A stretch of DNA of 64,000 nucleotides from Ardenticatenaceae bacterium (lineage in GTDB: Bacteria > Chloroflexota > Anaerolineae > Promineifilales > Promineifilaceae): assembly GCA_011525915.1 (NCBI GenBank), contig WYBM01000038.1, positions 1 through 64,000 on the forward strand. Direction: 5' to 3'. A program made the translations under genes and the position numbers. This document shows positions 9,085-18,666 of the stretch, piece after piece (the first letter of the stretch is position 1; every line of letters begins with the position of its first letter). Under the pieces are notes generated by a model, which made no database searches, was not told the origin of the DNA, and saw only the letters and a list, made by a program, of their open reading frames with translations.

Positions 9085-10308
9085 TTAACGATGCCTGATA
9101 AAGGCGGCACCTTTGAGAGTGATGGGCCGCCGTGACGGCCGTTTCACCTGTGTCAAATGTTGCAGATGAAGCGCCAAATCTTCCAGGCTGGCCAGGTTAT
9201 GCACGGGCAGAAAGTCATCCAGGTGTGGCAGTGCCGCCTGCATGCCCCGGGTGAGCGGCTCGTAACGTTCCGAACCCAACAAGGGGTTGAGCCAGATAAG
9301 ACGGTAACAGGTGCGGTGCAGGCGGGCGATCTCGGCGCGCAGCAGATCGGGGTCGCCCCGATCCCAGCCATCGCTGATAAGCAGCACCACCGCGCCATGC
9401 CCCAGTACACGCCGCCCCCACTCATGGTTAAACGTTTTCAGCGCCTCACCAATGCGTGTGCCGCCGGCCCAATCATGGACACGACCGGCCACTTCGCTGA
9501 GGGCCAGGTCCAGGTCACGGCCGTGTAACTGACGGGTGACACGTGTCAGCCGGGTGCTAAAGACAAAGGACTCTACCTTTTGGGTCAGGCTGGCCGCCAG
9601 GCCGTAGGTGAAGTGTAACAGCAGGCGGGTGTACTGCTCCATAGAGCCGGAAATATCAGCGATAATGACCAGGGGGCGAGGTTTAAACTTCGGCTCGCGG
9701 GTAGGCCATGTCAACAACTCACCACCATAACGCAGGTTTTTACGCATCAGGCGGCGCAGGTCTGGCTGACGGCCGTAGCCCGGCCGCATTCTCCTGGTTC
9801 GCCGCATCCCCAGGTCCCATACCACCTGGGCCATCAGCCACCGGACGGCATCCATCTCCGTCCTGGTCAGTGTGGCAAAGTCCTTCTGACGCAAGATCTC
9901 ACGCTGACTGTACGTGCGGGTGACTTCGATGATCTTCTGCACGCCTTCATCTTCATGGGATCCATCCCTGTCACCCTCGGCTGCCTCGTTCTCCAGAAGA
10001 GGGGCGGTGATGAGCGGCGGCGGCTCCTCCTCACGGAAGTTATAGAGATCGAGCCAGGTAGTCTGGCCGGCCGGTTTGCGCCAGAAGAGTTCAAACGCCT
10101 GGTCAAACAGGGGCAAATCGTCCCGTTCATGCACCAGCAGGCTGCGCGCCGTGAAGTAAAAGTCTGCCTTGTGGCCTATGTGTACGTGGTCCAGGGCGCG
10201 TACCAGGTCCACCATACGGCCGGGGTTCACGTCCAGACCCAAGGCGCGCAGCAAACGGCCGAACAGAATCAGATTATGGAGTAAATTCCCGGTCAGACCT
10301 GTGGTCAT
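9085..10308 (-). CDS. CoxE-like VWA-domain protein
   Basis: CoxE proteins work with a MoxR-type ATPase (CoxD) in maturing the copper/sulfur-molybdenum site of aerobic CO dehydrogenase and related enzymes. The 407-residue protein has an N-terminal helical region (1-200) rich in charged residues, then a VWA domain. The MIDAS motif ADISGSM has Asp218, Ser220 and Ser222, with later ligands in AGGTRIGEAL and ISDGWDRGD. The adjoining moxR/coxD-like gene gives the expected VWA-MoxR pair. It probably acts in the cytosol as an assembly factor. The client enzyme is not in this window. Confidence 0.85.
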   Translation of the reverse strand: MTTGLTGNLLHNLILFGRLLRALGLDVNPGRMVDLVRALDHVHIGHKADFYFTARSLLVHERDDLPLFDQAFELFWRKPAGQTTWLDLYNFREEEPPPLITAPLLENEAAEGDRDGSHEDEGVQKIIEVTRTYSQREILRQKDFATLTRTEMDAVRWLMAQVVWDLGMRRTRRMRPGYGRQPDLRRLMRKNLRYGGELLTWPTREPKFKPRPLVIIADISGSMEQYTRLLLHFTYGLAASLTQKVESFVFSTRLTRVTRQLHGRDLDLALSEVAGRVHDWAGGTRIGEALKTFNHEWGRRVLGHGAVVLLISDGWDRGDPDLLRAEIARLHRTCYRLIWLNPLLGSERYEPLTRGMQAALPHLDDFLPVHNLASLEDLALHLQHLTQVKRPSRRPITLKGAAFIRHR

Positions 10309-10322
10309 TTCTCAAAATACCA

Positions 10323-10880
10323 TCAGACACGGCCGCTGTCACCCTGCTGTAAAGCCCAGGCAGAAATATCGGCCATAGAGTGTGTGATAAAGCCGTGCGC
10401 AATTTCATGAATGCGATGGTTGGTAATGCTGTGGGCAATGGCATTCATGATACTGTCAGGCACAAACTTGATCGCCCACGGTTTGGGCAATTCGGCGGCC
10501 AGTTCCAAATGGTACTCCAGCCGGGTCTGGTCGCCCTCCGGGTAAAAAACAGAGGTGCTGTTATAACGGCCGTAGGCCGAAGTGGCATGAAAGCTGGATT
10601 TTGCGGCCACCGGCAGCCCGGCACTTTGAGAGGCCAGGCGAATGGTGTATTTCTCCGGGTCTACCTCTGTTTGCACATCACAGTAGATCATTACGTCGTA
10701 AGCATTTAACTCGCGTGATACATAACAGACACGCAGATGCTGCTCGCTGTGCGCCTGCACCAATTGAATGCGCGGTAAATAGGGCAGGATGCGGTTCACA
10801 TCCCGGTAAAAGTTAAACGCCGTGGTCACATCGGTCGGCAGCGTAAACGTCATCTGGGTCTGGCCAAAAATCGTGATCAT
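10323..10880 (-). CDS. DUF1997/SRPBCC-like protein
   Basis: This 185-residue soluble protein looks like a START/SRPBCC-fold, DUF1997-type polypeptide: an N-terminal strand region with LPTDVTTAFNFYRDVNRILPYL, central strands, and a long C-terminal helix. I see no catalytic motif. Its start overlaps the end of the moxR-like gene by 4 bp (ATGA) and it precedes the coxE-like gene by 14 bp, so it is tightly co-transcribed. In cox operons an SRPBCC protein (CoxG) is a common partner, which makes a CoxG-like accessory role plausible, but that is context-based. Confidence 0.6.
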   Translation of the reverse strand: MITIFGQTQMTFTLPTDVTTAFNFYRDVNRILPYLPRIQLVQAHSEQHLRVCYVSRELNAYDVMIYCDVQTEVDPEKYTIRLASQSAGLPVAAKSSFHATSAYGRYNSTSVFYPEGDQTRLEYHLELAAELPKPWAIKFVPDSIMNAIAHSITNHRIHEIAHGFITHSMADISAWALQQGDSGRV

Positions 10881-11782
10881 CCTACATTCGCGGTGACGCG
10901 CTGTAAGATGTGGCCGGCGGTCTCACCACTGACGCGCTCAATGTCATCCTGATATTTGAGAATGACACCCAGGGTATTATCTACCACGTCCAGGCTTAAT
11001 GCCTGTTGATCCAGAGCCACCAACGCCGCCATCCAATCCAGTGTCTCAGCCACGCCGGGGATTTTGTACAGGTCTGCGGCACGCAGTTCTTGAATGAAAC
11101 CTGTCACCTGCCGCGCTAACTGCTCCGGCGCGTCTGGTACTTTGGCGCGCACAATGTCATACTCCTTTTCGAAGGTGGGGTAATCAATCCAATAATAAAG
11201 GCAGCGGCGTTTGAGGGCATCATGCACTTCGCGGGTGCGGTTGGAGGTGAGGATGACCACTGGTTTATACACCGCTTTCATGGTGCCAATTTCAGGGATA
11301 GTGATTTGAAAGTCAGACAATATCTCCAGCAGAAAAGCTTCAAACTCTTCGTCGCTGCGGTCAACTTCATCAATAAGCAGCACCGGGCGACGGCCGTTAC
11401 TTTCTTCGGCCCCGCTGGCCAGGATCGCTTGCAGCAGCGGCCGTTTTAACAGATAGTCCGCGCCAAACAGCTCTGACTCTGTGGCTTTCTCGCCGCGCGC
11501 TTCCAACAGGCGGATGTGCAGCATTTGCCGGGTATAGTTCCATTCATAGACGGCATGGTTGACATCCAGCCCTTCATAACATTGCAGGCGAATGAGGTCG
11601 GTTTGCAGCAAGTCTGCCAGCACTTTGGCGATCTCCGTTTTGCCCACGCCTGGTTCACCTTCCAGGAACAACGGTCGTTCCAGTTTTAACGCCAGGTAAG
11701 CGGCCGTGGCCAGCCCCCGGTCAGCCACGTAAAAGCGGTGTTTTAAGGCTTCTTGCAGTTCATCAATTGAGTTAATGTCCAT
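10877..11782 (-). CDS. MoxR/CoxD-family AAA+ ATPase
   Basis: MoxR ATPases act as chaperones that insert metal cofactors or remodel enzymes together with VWA partners. The 301-residue protein has Walker A GEPGVGKT at 42-49, Walker B VLLIDEVDRSD, sensor 1 ILTSNRTREVHDALKRR and the C-terminal AAA lid. It heads a reverse-strand cluster moxR - SRPBCC-like - coxE-like - nth - xdhC. This corresponds to the coxD/coxG/coxE/coxF accessory set, with nth inserted. The leader holds a 16-bp tandem duplication and a hairpin at 11802-11839. Confidence 0.88.
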   Translation of the reverse strand: MDINSIDELQEALKHRFYVADRGLATAAYLALKLERPLFLEGEPGVGKTEIAKVLADLLQTDLIRLQCYEGLDVNHAVYEWNYTRQMLHIRLLEARGEKATESELFGADYLLKRPLLQAILASGAEESNGRRPVLLIDEVDRSDEEFEAFLLEILSDFQITIPEIGTMKAVYKPVVILTSNRTREVHDALKRRCLYYWIDYPTFEKEYDIVRAKVPDAPEQLARQVTGFIQELRAADLYKIPGVAETLDWMAALVALDQQALSLDVVDNTLGVILKYQDDIERVSGETAGHILQRVTANVG

Positions 11783-11801
11783 AGTTGTCCGTTATGCGTA
11801 A

Positions 11802-11839
11802 TCGGCCGTGTGATCACTCGGCCGTGTGATCACGGCCGA
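11802..11839. repeat. 16-bp tandem duplication with hairpin upstream of moxR-like gene
   Basis: A 16-bp unit beginning TCGGCCGTG is repeated head to tail at 11802-11817 and 11818-11833. The second copy continues into a hairpin, TCGGCCGTG (11818-11826) with CACGGCCGA (11831-11839), around a TGAT loop. It lies between the SDR and the moxR-like start at 11782. It may be an operator or leader hairpin. Its units contain most of the window's ACGGCCGT signature. Confidence 0.6.
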
Positions 11840-11843
11840 CCAT

Positions 11844-12605
11844 TCACTGGGCCGTAAAGCCGCCATCAATCGTCAACGCCGCACCATTGGTAAACGAGGC
11901 AGCATCGGAGCAAAGCCAGAGGACGGCACGGGCGATTTCTTCAGCGGCGGCCAGGCGGCGGCTGGGGTTAGCATTCAGCACCCCCTGCTCCAGGCCAGGT
12001 AGGGCGGCAAAAGCACGTTCCACCAGCGGCGTCTGTACAAAGGAGGGGCAGATGGCGTTGACACGAATGCCCTTGCGGGCATATTCCACGGCCGTGGTCC
12101 GCGTCAGCCCAACCACCCCATGTTTGCTGGCGGCGTATGCGGGCATGCTGTGTGCCCCTACCAACCCGGCCACAGAGGCAGTATTTACAATGGCACCGCC
12201 GCCCTGAGCCAGCATTTGTTCCAATTCATACTTCATGCACAGCCACACCCCTTTTAAGTTTACAGCGATGATACGGTCAAAATCGGCTTCGTCTACGTCC
12301 ATCGTGCGTACCGGTGAACCTTCGATACCGGCATTATTAAAGGCGCAGTCAAGACGGCCGTAGCGCGCCACCACCTCACCCACCATGGCCTGCACATCGG
12401 CGGCCTGGGAGACGTCTGCCTGAAAATGAAAGGCCTGGCCATCACCAGCGGTGATCATTTGCACGGTTTCCGCAGCGCTGTCCGGGTTTAGGTCTGCCAC
12501 CGCCACCCTGGCGCCCTCTTGAGCAAACAACACGGCCGTGGCTCGACCAATGCCCGAACCACCGCCGGTTATCAACGCAACCTTGTCTGATAATTGTTTT
12601 GTCAT
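11844..12605 (-). CDS. SDR-family oxidoreductase
   Basis: A classical short-chain dehydrogenase (253 residues). The NAD(P)-binding motif TGGGSGIGRA is near residue 14, with NNAG in the middle, the catalytic Ser in the TASVAG segment, and YAASK as the Tyr/Lys pair. The end ALTIDGGFTAQ is family-typical. The acidic residue after the second strand (VAVADLNPD) favours NAD over NADP. Substrate cannot be deduced. The gene sits 61 bp upstream of the moxR-like gene on the same strand and may be independently transcribed. Confidence 0.88.
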   Translation of the reverse strand: MTKQLSDKVALITGGGSGIGRATAVLFAQEGARVAVADLNPDSAAETVQMITAGDGQAFHFQADVSQAADVQAMVGEVVARYGRLDCAFNNAGIEGSPVRTMDVDEADFDRIIAVNLKGVWLCMKYELEQMLAQGGGAIVNTASVAGLVGAHSMPAYAASKHGVVGLTRTTAVEYARKGIRVNAICPSFVQTPLVERAFAALPGLEQGVLNANPSRRLAAAEEIARAVLWLCSDAASFTNGAALTIDGGFTAQ

Positions 12606-12661
12606 AGTTCCTCTTTGTCAGATGCCATCCTTGTTTGGAGGCATGTTACTATACCCAAACT

Positions 12662-13383
12662 TCAGGTGACGTCCATCCACGACATCATAAACCGGGGTGT
12701 ACCCAGGCTAAAGAGGGTGGGTGAGTTTTGCACGGCAGCATAACCGATCAGGTCACGGCCGTGATACAGCAGACGCAAATCTTCCAGGCGTACATCATCA
12801 CCAATGTCCGTCATGTCAGGCAGAAAATTATCGTGCCGCCGGGCGAAGCCGGTTTTGCCCGCCGCCACCCGGCGAAAGAGCGCGTCTGCTTCCGGCAGGG
12901 CATTCCGCGTTGCCTGGGTCACGTGCAGCCCGTTGCTGCAGCCCGCCACCGCCGCCCGTGGGGCCAGGGCCGCTGCAAAGTGGGCAACATCCTGGTAGCC
13001 ATGCCGCCGATAAAAGGGATGAGACACCCAATGACGGCTGGTTCCCAGGGCAGCAAAACGCAAACCGGCCGCCCGCATCCGGGCATGGGCTTCGGCAATC
13101 AGCAAAGACCCAATTCCCCGGCGGCTGTAAGCCGGGTGTGTGCACATGGCCCAGATGCCACCGACATCTTCGGGGCCGTCTACAGTCATGGCCGGCAGCC
13201 GAAACACCCCGGTCTGGCCCACGATACGGCCGTCATCGACCGCATAAATCGCCAAAAACGGGAAGGCGCGCCCATCCAGGCGGCGAATGCGCACCGCCGT
13301 CTCCGGCGTCAGGGCAAAACGAAAACACAAAAGGTTTAAGTCCAGAACGCTAAAAGGGTCAGCTTCATCGTATTCTACTATCT

Positions 13384-13387
<4 letters not shown>
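12662..13387 (-). CDS. GNAT-family N-acetyltransferase
   Basis: The 241-residue protein has the GNAT acetyl-CoA loop RRGIGSLLIAEAH (about residue 90) and the following helix and strand. IWAMCTHPAYS before it matches the family's substrate-strand position. A C-terminal extension of about 100 residues after the core suggests a two-domain or Eis-like arrangement. Its ATG overlaps the stop of the tryptophanase-like gene by 4 bp, so it is translationally coupled to it. The acceptor is unknown; the coupling suggests an aromatic-amino-acid-linked metabolite, which is an inference. Confidence 0.8.
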
Positions 13388-14775
<1,388 letters not shown>

Positions 14776-14790
14776 AACACGCTCCTGTTT

Positions 14791-15825
14791 CTAATCTTCT
14801 ACCTCTATCTTCTGGCGCGGATACGGCCGTTCGGCCACATCCTCTAACAATCCACCATGCCCCAGGGTGACAATGTCCATGTGCGTCAGCCGGTCGCCGG
14901 CCAACAGGCGGGGCAGTACCTGATCTATGATATTGGGTTTGGGGCTGCGGGCACACCCGGGTGCCCCCAAAATAGGGACTCGACCCAGATACGCCAGCAT
15001 GAGCAGGTTCCCAGGGTCAACTGGCGCCCCCACACAGGTGACAACACCACCGGCCCGCGCCACTGCCCGCGGGGCGATGTCATAACGATCCATGATGGCC
15101 GTCTCCCCGGCCAGGATGACCAGGTTCGCGCCGCTTTGCACTCGTTCGGCCAGTTTATATGCCAGCGCTCTTTCGCCGGTTTCATCTTCCAAGGGAATAA
15201 AATCTACGCTCTCCAGGGTTGTGCCCAGTGCAGCCAGGCGGGCGCGGATGGGGGGATCAAAACTGCGGCTGATGCGCACCTGGGCCGCCGGTGAGCCAGA
15301 GAGGATGAGGGCCGCGCGGCGGGCGAGCAGCGGCGTAACCTGAAGCAGTGGACCAGCTTCCGCAGCAATGGCGGCCACGGCCGTGACGGCCGTTTCGGGT
15401 ACAGCATAAGGTATGACTTTTACGGTGGCCACCATTTTCCGGGGGGCGACGGCCGTGTTTGTGGGTAATGTAGCCAGGGTGATGCCTTCTTGTGCATTCA
15501 ACTGCGCCAGCCGGGCGACGTCTACACGCAGCACACCCAATATGTCAGCCTTCAGGTTTACCCGCCCGGTGGCCGGGCCAGAGAGCATCAAGCCTGCCCC
15601 TATGACCGCTTCTGCTACCCGTCGTGCGGCTTCATTTTCAGCCACATCACCGGCTTCCAACGCGGCCACATACAGCACGGGCCGGCCAGACGCCAACAGC
15701 GTGGCCACGTCTGCCGGGGTCAGGGGGTGGCCTTTACGGAAGAGGCGACGGCCGTCGGCCCCGGCAATGTTATGACCGAGAATCTTGCCAACTGCCTGCT
15801 CCGTGGGAATGGGACCAAACTTCAT
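14791..15825 (-). CDS. MoeA-like molybdopterin-binding protein
   Basis: The 344-residue protein belongs to the molybdopterin-binding superfamily (MoaB/MoeA fold). The N-terminal part has GKILGHNIAG and FRKGHPLTPADVATL, as in MoeA-like proteins. The C-terminal MoCF-type domain has VILAGETAIMDRYDIAPRAV (about 250-270) and GAPGCARSPKPN. The full MoeA ligase architecture appears shortened. I chose the ATG at 15825, the first residue of the conserved MKFGPIPTEQAVG start, with AGAGGT upstream. It heads a reverse-strand operon with the tryptophanase-like gene. The link between Mo-cofactor handling and tryptophanase is unexplained. Confidence 0.8.
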   Translation of the reverse strand: MKFGPIPTEQAVGKILGHNIAGADGRRLFRKGHPLTPADVATLLASGRPVLYVAALEAGDVAENEAARRVAEAVIGAGLMLSGPATGRVNLKADILGVLRVDVARLAQLNAQEGITLATLPTNTAVAPRKMVATVKVIPYAVPETAVTAVAAIAAEAGPLLQVTPLLARRAALILSGSPAAQVRISRSFDPPIRARLAALGTTLESVDFIPLEDETGERALAYKLAERVQSGANLVILAGETAIMDRYDIAPRAVARAGGVVTCVGAPVDPGNLLMLAYLGRVPILGAPGCARSPKPNIIDQVLPRLLAGDRLTHMDIVTLGHGGLLEDVAERPYPRQKIEVED

Positions 15826-16290
15826 CGCTAAACCTCTTTGATATTGGCTGCCTGATGGGGTAACCACCCCAGGCAGTTTAAACCCTATCAGGTCTTTGGT
15901 AGCCCCTTAACTATACCGGGTTTTGGGCAGTGCTCCCACCACCACGTTGCCACGCTTCAGACGCCGGCTGTGTCTTGAACTTTTGCCCCCATACGCCACC
16001 ACCGGATGAGCCGTTCAGCACTTTCTGGAGCCAGAACGTACGGCCGTTGGCAAAAAACCAGCCAGGATTTGTGCAGAACTTGATTTGAGGGTTCGACCAT
16101 TGTACCATCAGGGGAAGTCCCACCAGATCCATAGCCAAAGCTCCCTTGAACAACCAGGCATTGGCTATATGAGCCTAAAGGTTCGCTCAAAAATAACTTT
16201 GCACTTTTGCCAGCCTTTAAATTTGGAATTTTTGTGTGGTTTACCGAATATCCGAAACGACCACATTTCTCAGAGAACGGAAGAGTAACC
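15826..16290. other. 465-bp intergenic region, possible gene remnant
   Basis: This stretch divides the leftward metabolic block from the rightward selenoprotein gene. An interrupted pairing CTGCCTG...GGGGTAACCACCCC...AGGCAG lies at about 15848-15876, next to the MoeA-like start. Two reverse-strand frames (15911-16153 and 15957-16292) overlap but show no recognisable domain. They may be remains of a decayed gene. I see no tRNA or terminator here. Confidence 0.4.
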
Positions 16291-16992
16291 ATGACCGATA
16301 TGCAGTTAATAACAACCTACAATTACGATGAATTTACCAGAGAAAAAGTATTACCCTGGTTGAGTTTTGACAACAGCCCGCCGTTGGGCCAGACTGCCCC
16401 AGATTTCCCACTGTGGCATGTGGATGGTGCGGCAACAACCCTCAGTGACATCTGGGGGCAGCACCAGCTAACTATTGTTGAGTTCGGCAGTTTTACCTGA
16501 CCATACTGTGGGATGGCGGCGCCATCCATGAATGACCTGGCAGCACAGTTTGCGCCACACGGCATTGGTTCAATTTTTTTATACACGCATGAAGCGCATC
16601 CTGGTGAAAATTACCCACATTTAACCTCCATGTCGCAAAAATTCGCACATGCCAAGGCCCTGCGTGACGTTCTTGGTGTAACCCGGCCCATTTTGCTGGA
16701 TGCCCTGGACGGTGCCTGTCATCGTGCCTATGGTACGATGCCCAATATGACCTGGATTTTTAATCGGGCTGGCAGCCCAGTTTACAAGTCAGACTGGACA
16801 GACGCTAACAGCGTACGCAATGCCTTGGAATACTTTATAGATGTCTTTGCGCGGCGGCACAACCGCGAAAGGTTAGTCCCCTTTCATGTGGAGCGGCTGG
16901 ATTACCGCACCAGTGACCCGGACAGATTTAATCAGGGCCTGGCGCGCAGTGGACCCAAAGCCTTACGTGAATTTCATGCGTCAGGTTTATGA
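16291..16992 (+). CDS. Deiodinase-like thioredoxin-fold selenoprotein (in-frame TGA = Sec70)
   Basis: Two same-frame segments (16291-16497 and 16501-16992) are separated by one TGA at 16498-16500. Joined, they give a 233-residue protein with GSFT-U-PYC at residues 66-73. This matches the GSCTUP active-site signature of iodothyronine deiodinases; downstream FLYTHEAHPGE matches their IYIEEAHxSDG. APDFPLWHVDG and PNMTWIFNRAG are thioredoxin-like elements. The UxxC arrangement suggests a selenenylsulfide redox site. A hairpin 11 bp after the TGA has bacterial SECIS geometry. The predicted role is a selenium-dependent reductase or dehalogenase; the substrate is unknown. The alternative is a nonsense mutation, but the codon position and hairpin argue against it. 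Confidence 0.85.
16511..16527 (+). promoter_or_regulatory. Candidate bacterial SECIS element
   Basis: GGATGGC (16511-16517) pairs exactly with GCCATCC (16521-16527) around a GGC loop. The loop begins 17 nt after the TGA at 16498-16500. Bacterial SECIS elements are expected within coding sequence just downstream of UGA, with the apical loop about 16-37 nt away and a G at the start of the loop. All of that is met here. Binding by SelB is inferred. Confidence 0.7.
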
Positions 16993-17315
16993 CGGCCGTT
17001 GGGGTACCCACAGCGCCATCTCTTCTCTTCATCCATCATAGGACACTTTGCTAACGTGGAATTCCAGCCGCTATCTGCCAGCGTCCCGGCAGGGAGCACA
17101 CCATATACAGAGCATGATTTTCAAGGACGCATAAATTCAACGTTAGTTTAGCGTTAATTTTTTACCATTCCTTGCAAGATGAAAAATATGATACAAAACA
17201 CTACTTCTTTTTGCTTATAATAAAGCTATATTAATAGACCATAACTCCACACCCAACAAAATTCCACCATTCACCTGGCAAAATAGCAAAGGCAACATAC
17301 TGCGAGAAAATCCTC
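16993..17315. other. AT-rich intergenic region upstream of the eCIS regulator
   Basis: This 323-bp gap has no credible gene. It becomes markedly AT-rich from about 17130. It contains the direct heptamer pair at 17141-17158 and several TATAAT/TATATT-like hexamers around 17215-17235. It is the likely promoter region of the BTAD regulator. The base composition differs from the surrounding GC-rich DNA. Confidence 0.5.
17141..17158 (+). promoter_or_regulatory. Direct heptamer repeat, candidate BTAD/SARP operator
   Basis: CGTTAGT (17141-17147) and CGTTAAT (17152-17158) are separated by 4 bp, an 11-bp period. SARP/BTAD regulators typically bind direct heptamers of this period upstream of target promoters. 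The site lies 158 bp before the regulator's start, so autoregulation is possible. Confidence 0.35.
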
Positions 17316-18224
17316 ATGAACCTGCGTGTTTCACTTTTTGGCAATCTGCATGTTGAGTATGCTTGCCATTCTATAAAGCTCCCCAATGCTTGCAAAGCCC
17401 TGGAATTGTTTAGTTATATCTTCCTCCATGCTGACTACAGACACCATCGTGAAAAACTTGCCAACCTGCTTTGGAGCGATGTCTCTACCGACTTATCGAA
17501 AGGCTATCTGCGTAAGGCATTGTGGCAGCTGCAAACAGCGTTCGATGCTTCAACCTGCTCCCATGAAACACCAATTATACTGGCTGAGGCCGAATGGGTA
17601 TTTGTGAATCCTGAGCTTGATCTGTGGTTAGATGTAAAGGTCTTCGAGGATTCATTTACGCTTCTCCAAGATATACTCGGCGTGGAATTATCTAACACCG
17701 ATGCAGAGACTTTACAAAACGCGGTAGAACTACACCGTGGGGAATTGATGGAAGGGCTGTTTGAAGAATGGTGTCTACGCGAACGTGAACGGTTCCATTT
17801 GCTGTACCTGAGTATGTTAGAGAAGCTCACAGATTATTGCGAAGCCCACGGTGACTATGAAGCCGGTATACTTTATGGATCACGCATTTTACAACACGAC
17901 GAGGCCCGCGAATCTGCCCATCGTGCGCTAATGCGCTTGTATTACCTGTCAGGGCACCGGGTAGAAGCGCTGCGCCAATATAACCGTTGTTCTGCGATCC
18001 TGAAAAAAGAGTTGGATGTTCAACCATCCAAACCGACGCTGTTGCTTTACGAACAAATAAAAGCAGAACAATTTGAGCAACCAGTTCACCATCTTGCCGG
18101 GAATCCCCCTAAACAAACTGATCCTGTGCCTCTTCTTCTATCAGAACTCTCAGACCAACTCTGCCTGATGCAGGCCACCTTATCAAACCTTCAAGGCCTC
18201 ATAGAAGATCATAGAGAAGCGTAA
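17316..18224 (+). CDS. BTAD-domain transcriptional activator (SARP-like)
   Basis: The 302-residue protein has an OmpR-like winged helix at the N-terminus (MNLRVSLFGNLHV to about residue 95, with LANLLWSD and LRKALWQLQ). A BTAD all-helical domain follows (about 100-250), with WLDVKVFEDS, YRGEL-like HRGELMEG and the TPR-like RALMRLYYLSGHRVEALRQY. A 40-residue tail ends it. There is no ATPase domain, unlike AfsR. It immediately precedes the eCIS genes on the same strand and is the likely regulator of the locus. No ACGGCCGT copies and a lower GC than the neighbours suggest it was acquired. Confidence 0.85.
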   Translation: MNLRVSLFGNLHVEYACHSIKLPNACKALELFSYIFLHADYRHHREKLANLLWSDVSTDLSKGYLRKALWQLQTAFDASTCSHETPIILAEAEWVFVNPELDLWLDVKVFEDSFTLLQDILGVELSNTDAETLQNAVELHRGELMEGLFEEWCLRERERFHLLYLSMLEKLTDYCEAHGDYEAGILYGSRILQHDEARESAHRALMRLYYLSGHRVEALRQYNRCSAILKKELDVQPSKPTLLLYEQIKAEQFEQPVHHLAGNPPKQTDPVPLLLSELSDQLCLMQATLSNLQGLIEDHREA

Positions 18225-18310
18225 GATACGCTGGCGCTACGCTCAAAGAACGCGCTGAGACACGGCCGTCTGTTAACCTAGCTTCCTGGTACCAGTAATC
18301 AGAAATCCAT

Positions 18311-18386
18311 GATCAGTTTTCAGTAGACTACTTCTAGAAATAGACCAGCACTGAAAACTGACCACTGATGACTGAAAACTGATACT
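18311..18386. repeat. Left-flank copy of the dispersed repeat, before the eCIS genes
   Basis: A copy of the CAGT/ACTG family with an inner inverted arrangement (TCAGTTTTCAGT near 18314, ACTGAAAACT near 18350 and 18371). Its last 24 bp (18363-18386) are identical to 33698-33721. Its last 15 bp (18372-18386) recur in inverse orientation at 49213-49227, just after the last eCIS gene. Confidence 0.75.
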
Positions 18387-18448
18387 TGGTATTAACCACA
18401 CAAAAGTCAAACACAATATGGAATTTGTCATCTGGAAACGGCCGCAAA

Positions 18449-18646
18449 ATGGACTCACCAACTACCCATTCTTTTGTTATCAGGCTGTGGTTGGAAGAGG
18501 TGGATAAACAAACCGACCAGACCAAATGGCGCGGCCATGTCACGCATGTACTCAGTCGGCAGCGGCGCTACGTTGAAAACTTAGAAGACATCAAAGAATT
18601 CATTTCGGCCTATTTGGAAAGCAGAAATGCTGACATTAATCATTGA
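18449..18646 (+). CDS. Small conserved eCIS-associated protein
   Basis: The 65-residue product has the pattern RLWLEE...WRGHVTHV...RRYVENLEDIKEFI. I recall this from small proteins coded beside tail-like clusters in other bacteria, but no function is known to me. It ends just before the sheath gene's GGAGG site. I used the ATG at 18449, after which this pattern begins; the frame also runs upstream into repeat DNA. It may be a chaperone or regulatory accessory of the particle. Confidence 0.6.
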   Translation: MDSPTTHSFVIRLWLEEVDKQTDQTKWRGHVTHVLSRQRRYVENLEDIKEFISAYLESRNADINH

Positions 18647-18666
18647 TAACTGCAAGGAGGTACCCC